This document shows positions 5,650 through 8,981 of a DNA stretch of 8,981 bases, in pieces. Position 1 is the stretch's first letter, and every line of letters starts with the position of its first letter. The notes beneath the pieces were generated by a model. The model had not been told where the DNA came from. It ran no database searches and saw nothing but the letters and a program-made list of their open reading frames with translations. This stretch comes from Faecalibacterium sp. Its GTDB lineage: Bacteria; Bacillota; Clostridia; Oscillospirales; Ruminococcaceae. The stretch lies in assembly GCA_020025795.1 (NCBI GenBank), contig JAHHRK010000064.1, positions 1-8,981 on the forward strand, written 5' to 3'. Position numbers and translations under genes: made by a program.

Positions 5650-6051
5650 TTATTTTGCCACACTGGTACGCACCAAAGCACGCTTCAGACGAGCCTGTGC
5701 CAGTTCCAGCTCACGATCGTCCAGTGCCTTCTGGTTTGCCAGCAGCTTTTCTGCACGCGCCTTGGAAGCCTCAGCACGCGCCTTATCGATTTCGTCGGCC
5801 CACTCCCAGGTGGTAGCCATCAGACGAACCTCACCGCCCAGCACGCTCAGCATACCGCCCATGCAAGCTGCATAGCGGGTATTGCCGTCGGTAATCACAT
5901 GAGCCTGGCCCATGCCGATTGCCGTGCAGTAATCGCAGTGATGCGCCATAATGGCCACGTCGCCTTCAATGGTGCGGCAGCAAAGCCGCTCAGCTTCGCC
6001 CTGATAGATCAGGCCGTCCGGCGTCACGATTTCCAGCGGGAAGCGTTCCAT
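5650..6051 (-). CDS. atpC: ATP synthase F1 epsilon subunit
   Basis: Small subunit (133 residues) of the F1 central stalk; it couples rotation and inhibits ATP hydrolysis. The N-terminal beta-sandwich opens with FPLEIVTPDGLIYQGEAE and contains EGDVAIMAHHCDYCTAIGMG, where many homologues read a GDxGVLPGHAPLVTAL-like sequence. The C-terminal two-helix regulatory domain starts near residue 84. IDKARA (88-93) fits the I(L)DxxRA motif that binds ATP in the Bacillus PS3 epsilon subunit, and SKARAEKL follows. This suggests that ATP level controls the inhibitory conformation, as inferred from that homologue. Five cysteines lie in the first 63 residues (24, 25, 39, 42, 63), including a CxxC after two His, which is unusual. 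Its ATG lies three bases after the atpD stop, and its AAAGGAG (6064-6058) lies across the end of atpD, so translation is probably coupled. It is the last gene of the operon, and the shared terminator follows its stop. Confidence 0.95.
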   Translation of the reverse strand: MERFPLEIVTPDGLIYQGEAERLCCRTIEGDVAIMAHHCDYCTAIGMGQAHVITDGNTRYAACMGGMLSVLGGEVRLMATTWEWADEIDKARAEASKARAEKLLANQKALDDRELELAQARLKRALVRTSVAK

Positions 6052-6054
6052 TGC

Positions 6055-7461
6055 TTACTCCTTTGCTTTCATTGCCTCTGCCTTGGCAAACACCTCGTCG
6101 ATGGTGCCAACCAGCAGGAAGCAGCTTTCGGGTACATTGTCGCACTCGCCGTCCAGAATCATCTTAAAGCCGCGAATGGTCTCCTTCAGCGGCACATAGC
6201 TGCCGGGGATACCAGTAAACTGCTCTGCCACGTGGAAGCTCTGAGACAGGAAACGCTGCACCTTACGGGCGCGGTTAACCGTCATCTTATCTTCTTCGCT
6301 CAGCTCGTCCATACCCATGATGGCGATGATATCCTGCAGTTCCTTATAGCGCTGCAGCACGCGCTGAACGGCACGAGCAACCTCGTAGTGCTCCTGGCCA
6401 ACCACTTCGGGGGTCAGGATACGGCTGCTGGATTCCAGCGGGTCAACAGCCGGGTAAATGCCCTGAGAAGCAATCTCACGGCTCAGAACCGTCTGTGCAT
6501 CCAGGTGGGTAAAGGTTGTAGCAGGTGCCGGGTCGGTCAAGTCGTCAGCAGGCACGTAAACGGCCTGAACAGACGTGATAGAGCCCTTGCGGGTAGAAGT
6601 AATACGCTCCTGCAATGCGCCCATTTCGGTAGCCAGCGTGGGCTGGTAACCAACGGCGGAAGGCATACGGCCCAGCAGTGCGGAAACCTCAGAGCCAGCC
6701 TGCGTAAAGCGGAAGATGTTGTCGATGAACAGCAGCACGTCCTGGTTCTTCACATCACGGAAGTACTCTGCCATAGTCAGGCCGGACAGTGCTACACGCA
6801 TACGTGCTCCGGGAGGCTCGTTCATCTGACCGAATACCAAGGCGGTCTTGTTGATAACGCCGCTCTCGGTCATTTCGCCGTACAGGTCGTTGCCCTCACG
6901 GGTACGCTCACCAACACCGGTAAATACGGAATAGCCGTTGTGTTCGGTAGCGATGTTATAAATCAGCTCCTGAATCAGAACGGTCTTACCGACACCTGCA
7001 CCGCCGAACAGACCAATCTTGCCACCCTTGGCATACGGGCACATCAGGTCAACGACTTTGATGCCGGTTTCCAGGATTTCAGTGGTGGACTGCTGCTCGT
7101 CATAGGCGGGGGCTGCACGGTGAATCGACCAGTGCTCAGCGCCTTCGGGGGCAGGTTTATTATCAACGGGTTCACCCAGCAGATTGAACACACGGCCCAG
7201 GCAGCAATCGCCGACGGGCACCTGAATGGACGTGCCGGTATCCACAGCATCTGCACCGCGGACCAGGCCGTCGGTGCTGCTCATGGCAATGCAGCGTGCC
7301 ACGTTGTCGCCGATATGCTGGGCGACCTCGACAATCAGCTTTTCGCCGTTATTGTCGATTTCCAGTGCGTTCAGCAGATCCGGCAGCTGGCCGTCTGCAA
7401 ACTGGATGTCCAGAACCGGGCCCATGACCTGAATCACATGGCCCACATTTCCCTTGGACAT
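6055..7461 (-). CDS. atpD: ATP synthase F1 beta subunit (catalytic)
   Basis: Catalytic subunit of F1, three per complex, making ATP from ADP and phosphate at the inner face of the membrane. Its 468 residues are the usual length. The N-terminal beta-barrel (VIQVMGPVLDIQF) leads into the nucleotide-binding domain with P-loop GGAGVGKT (153-160), catalytic Glu in GERTREG (E185), Walker B LLFIDNIFRF (243-252, D247), and the SALLGRMPSAVGYQPTL block. The C-terminal helical domain has an intact DELSEED (385-391), the segment through which torque and epsilon inhibition pass. The start is supported by AGGAG (7474-7470), 8 bases upstream of the ATG. It lies 27 bases after atpG and 3 bases before atpC. 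I see no anomalous residue in any motif. Confidence 0.99.
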   Translation of the reverse strand: MSKGNVGHVIQVMGPVLDIQFADGQLPDLLNALEIDNNGEKLIVEVAQHIGDNVARCIAMSSTDGLVRGADAVDTGTSIQVPVGDCCLGRVFNLLGEPVDNKPAPEGAEHWSIHRAAPAYDEQQSTTEILETGIKVVDLMCPYAKGGKIGLFGGAGVGKTVLIQELIYNIATEHNGYSVFTGVGERTREGNDLYGEMTESGVINKTALVFGQMNEPPGARMRVALSGLTMAEYFRDVKNQDVLLFIDNIFRFTQAGSEVSALLGRMPSAVGYQPTLATEMGALQERITSTRKGSITSVQAVYVPADDLTDPAPATTFTHLDAQTVLSREIASQGIYPAVDPLESSSRILTPEVVGQEHYEVARAVQRVLQRYKELQDIIAIMGMDELSEEDKMTVNRARKVQRFLSQSFHVAEQFTGIPGSYVPLKETIRGFKMILDGECDNVPESCFLLVGTIDEVFAKAEAMKAKE

Positions 7462-7488
7462 GGACTACACTCCTTTTTTGTTTTTGTG

Positions 7489-8352
7489 TTACTGCTCGGC
7501 GCCTGCCACAATCTCAGAAATTTCCTGAGTAATGGCAGCCTGACGAGCACGGTTATAATACAGGTTCAGATTATCGATCATCTGGGTAGCGTTCTTGGTT
7601 GCGGAATCCATCGCCGTACGGCGTGCTGCCAGCTCGCTGGCAACCGATTCGCACAATGCGCCATAGATGATGCCCGACAGATACTCGGGAATAATCTGGT
7701 TGAAAACGGTTTCACTGTCCGGCTCATACAGGATCAGGGAATGGTTGCTTGGGGCAACCGCATCCCGGCCCAGCTCATCACGGGCAGCAAAGGGCAGCAG
7801 CTTGAGCACTGCTGCATTCTGGCTCAGCATCGAAACGAAGTTGGTATATACCACATAGATCTCGTCGAATGTGCCGGCGAGATACTGTTCGCTCAAAATG
7901 CGCGCCATTTCAAAACAATCGCTTACGGAAATATCGGCAGCTTCGCCGAATGCCGTACTAATCACCGAAACGCCTTTATGCTGGTACAGCTCCAGTGCCT
8001 TTTTGCCTACCGGCAGAACACAGTAGTTTTTACCCTCTGTGTGTGCCTGCACCATTTTGAACACGTTGGAGTTATAGCCGCCTGCCAGACCACGATCACC
8101 TGCGATGACAACATAACAGGTGTTCTTGACCTCGCGCTGCTTCATATACGGGCTGGAAAAATCCCGGTTGGAAGCGGCAATATCGGTCAGGGTCTGATGC
8201 AGCGCCGTAAAATACGGGCGGCTGTTTTCCATGCGCTGTTTGGCGCGGCGCATCTTGGAGGAAGCCACCAGCTCCATGGCTTTGGTGATCTGCATGGTGC
8301 TTTGGACACTCTTGATCCGCAGCTTGATATCCTTCATGGACCCTGCAGCCAT
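7489..8352 (-). CDS. atpG: ATP synthase F1 gamma subunit
   Basis: Rotor shaft of F1 that turns inside the alpha3-beta3 ring and links it to the c-ring. It has 287 residues, the family's usual length. The N-terminal coiled-coil helix (MKDIKLRIKSVQSTMQITKA) and MELVASSKMRRAK are typical, as is the C-terminal helix with TKNATQMIDNLNLYYNRARQ and ITQEISEIV. The middle part (VVIAGDRGLAGGYNSNV and on) is the globular domain. The first ATG (MAAGSMKDIK) is chosen over Met6 because TAAGGAGG at 8367-8360 lies 7 bases before it. That RBS includes the atpA stop codon, so gamma translation is likely coupled to alpha. Confidence 0.98.
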   Translation of the reverse strand: MAAGSMKDIKLRIKSVQSTMQITKAMELVASSKMRRAKQRMENSRPYFTALHQTLTDIAASNRDFSSPYMKQREVKNTCYVVIAGDRGLAGGYNSNVFKMVQAHTEGKNYCVLPVGKKALELYQHKGVSVISTAFGEAADISVSDCFEMARILSEQYLAGTFDEIYVVYTNFVSMLSQNAAVLKLLPFAARDELGRDAVAPSNHSLILYEPDSETVFNQIIPEYLSGIIYGALCESVASELAARRTAMDSATKNATQMIDNLNLYYNRARQAAITQEISEIVAGAEQ

Positions 8353-8364
8353 GCTCGTTCCTCC

Positions 8365-8981
8365 TTAGTGCGTCTTGCAGAAGTTCTGTGTGTACTCTGC
8401 CAGCGCGGCTTTCAGTTTTTCTTCGGTCTCAGCTTCCAGCTTGCCGGTCTCGCGGATGATCTGCATGACCTCTGCCAGTGCAGCATTGTTGTCTGCTGCC
8501 TCGTACAGGCCCTGCTCATACTCATGGATATTGGAGACCTTGACGTCCTTCAGATAGCCGTTGATGGTAGCATACAGGATTGCGACCTGCTTTTCCACGG
8601 GGACAGGCTCGCTGCGGTTCTGCTTCAGCACCTCAACGATGCGCTCGCCCTGTGCCAGACGTGCCTTGGTATCTGCGTCCAGGTCAGAGCCGAACTGGGC
8701 AAAGCCCTGCAGCTCGCGATACTGGGAGTAGATCAGCTTCAAGGTACCGGAAACCTTCTTCATAGCTTTGATCTGTGCGTTGCCGCCAACACGGGAAACA
8801 GAAATACCCGGGTTAACAGCCGGCATGATGCCGCTGTGGAACAGCTCGGTTTCCAGGAAGATCTGGCCGTCGGTAATGGAAATCACGTTGGTGGGGATAT
8901 ACGCAGAAACGTCGCCCGCCTGTGTTTCAATGATGGGCAGAGCCGTCAGGCTGCCGCCGCCCAGCTCGTCGCTCAGCTTTG
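8365..8981 (-). CDS. atpA: ATP synthase F1 alpha subunit, C-terminal part, 5' end outside window
   Basis: Non-catalytic nucleotide-binding subunit of F1. About 204 codons are visible, and the frame stays open to the window edge (KLSDELGGGSLTALPIIETQ at its first visible residues), so the gene begins beyond 8981. An internal GTG at 8886 lies within the conserved PTNVISITDGQIFLE and is not a start. The visible part holds the end of the nucleotide-binding domain, the arginine finger in ISVSRVGG (Arg codon at 8791-8793) that reaches the catalytic site on beta, and the C-terminal helical domain with SGTLKLIYSQYRELQGFAQFG. The P-loop is outside the window. The TAA stop is at 8365-8367. Genes for F0 and delta would be expected upstream, beyond the window. 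Confidence 0.98.
   Translation of the reverse strand, partial: KLSDELGGGSLTALPIIETQAGDVSAYIPTNVISITDGQIFLETELFHSGIMPAVNPGISVSRVGGNAQIKAMKKVSGTLKLIYSQYRELQGFAQFGSDLDADTKARLAQGERIVEVLKQNRSEPVPVEKQVAILYATINGYLKDVKVSNIHEYEQGLYEAADNNAALAEVMQIIRETGKLEAETEEKLKAALAEYTQNFCKTH

Noticed and set aside
5607..5816. A plus-strand frame of 69 codons across the terminator and the end of atpC.
   Set aside because: It overlaps the hairpin and the well-supported atpC gene, has no RBS and is Pro/His-rich in the manner of a shadow frame.
8365..8886. A complete 173-residue protein starting at the GTG at 8886.
   Set aside because: The same frame continues to the window edge with highly conserved alpha-subunit sequence, so this is the 3' part of atpA and not a short gene.

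Overview
This is a window of about 9 kb from a bacterial chromosome. Gene density is high, GC looks to be in the mid-50s percent by eye, and Shine-Dalgarno sequences are strong. A bacterial-type glutaminyl-tRNA synthetase, BspA-like leucine-rich repeats, tandem FMN-binding domains and a standard F-type ATP synthase operon together suggest a gut-type anaerobic Clostridia, most likely Oscillospiraceae/Ruminococcaceae (Faecalibacterium, Gemmiger or Subdoligranulum relatives). This placement is inferred from protein resemblance, not from a marker gene.

Layout. Plus strand: the 3' part of glnS (1-791); a membrane-anchored protein with two nearly identical FMN-binding domains (831-1478); a rho-independent terminator (1505-1538); then a tight three-gene operon (1557-5576). 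That operon encodes a short BspA-type leucine-rich repeat protein, a DUF2201-type protein (metallopeptidase-like fold plus VWA-like domain) and a MoxR-type AAA+ ATPase. Minus strand, converging on it: atpC, atpD, atpG and the 3' part of atpA (5650-8981), transcribed in the order A-G-D-C. One strong hairpin at 5595-5629, with T-rich tracts on both sides, probably terminates both converging operons.

How the genes work together. The atp genes encode most of the F1 sector of ATP synthase, and the catalytic and regulatory motifs that fall in the window are intact. glnS is translation housekeeping. The FMN protein probably carries covalently bound flavin outside the membrane for electron transfer. 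The three-gene operon is the least understood part. MoxR ATPases paired with VWA proteins act as chaperone-like remodelling machines, and here a leucine-rich repeat protein is the third member, plausibly an adaptor or target-recognition subunit. In the metallopeptidase-like domain the usual HExxH motif reads HSVLH, so the catalytic glutamate is missing while the VWA metal site is intact. This points to a binding or scaffold role rather than proteolysis.

No RNA gene, insertion sequence, integrase, CRISPR array or replication origin was seen. No gene-free stretch exceeds about 80 bases.
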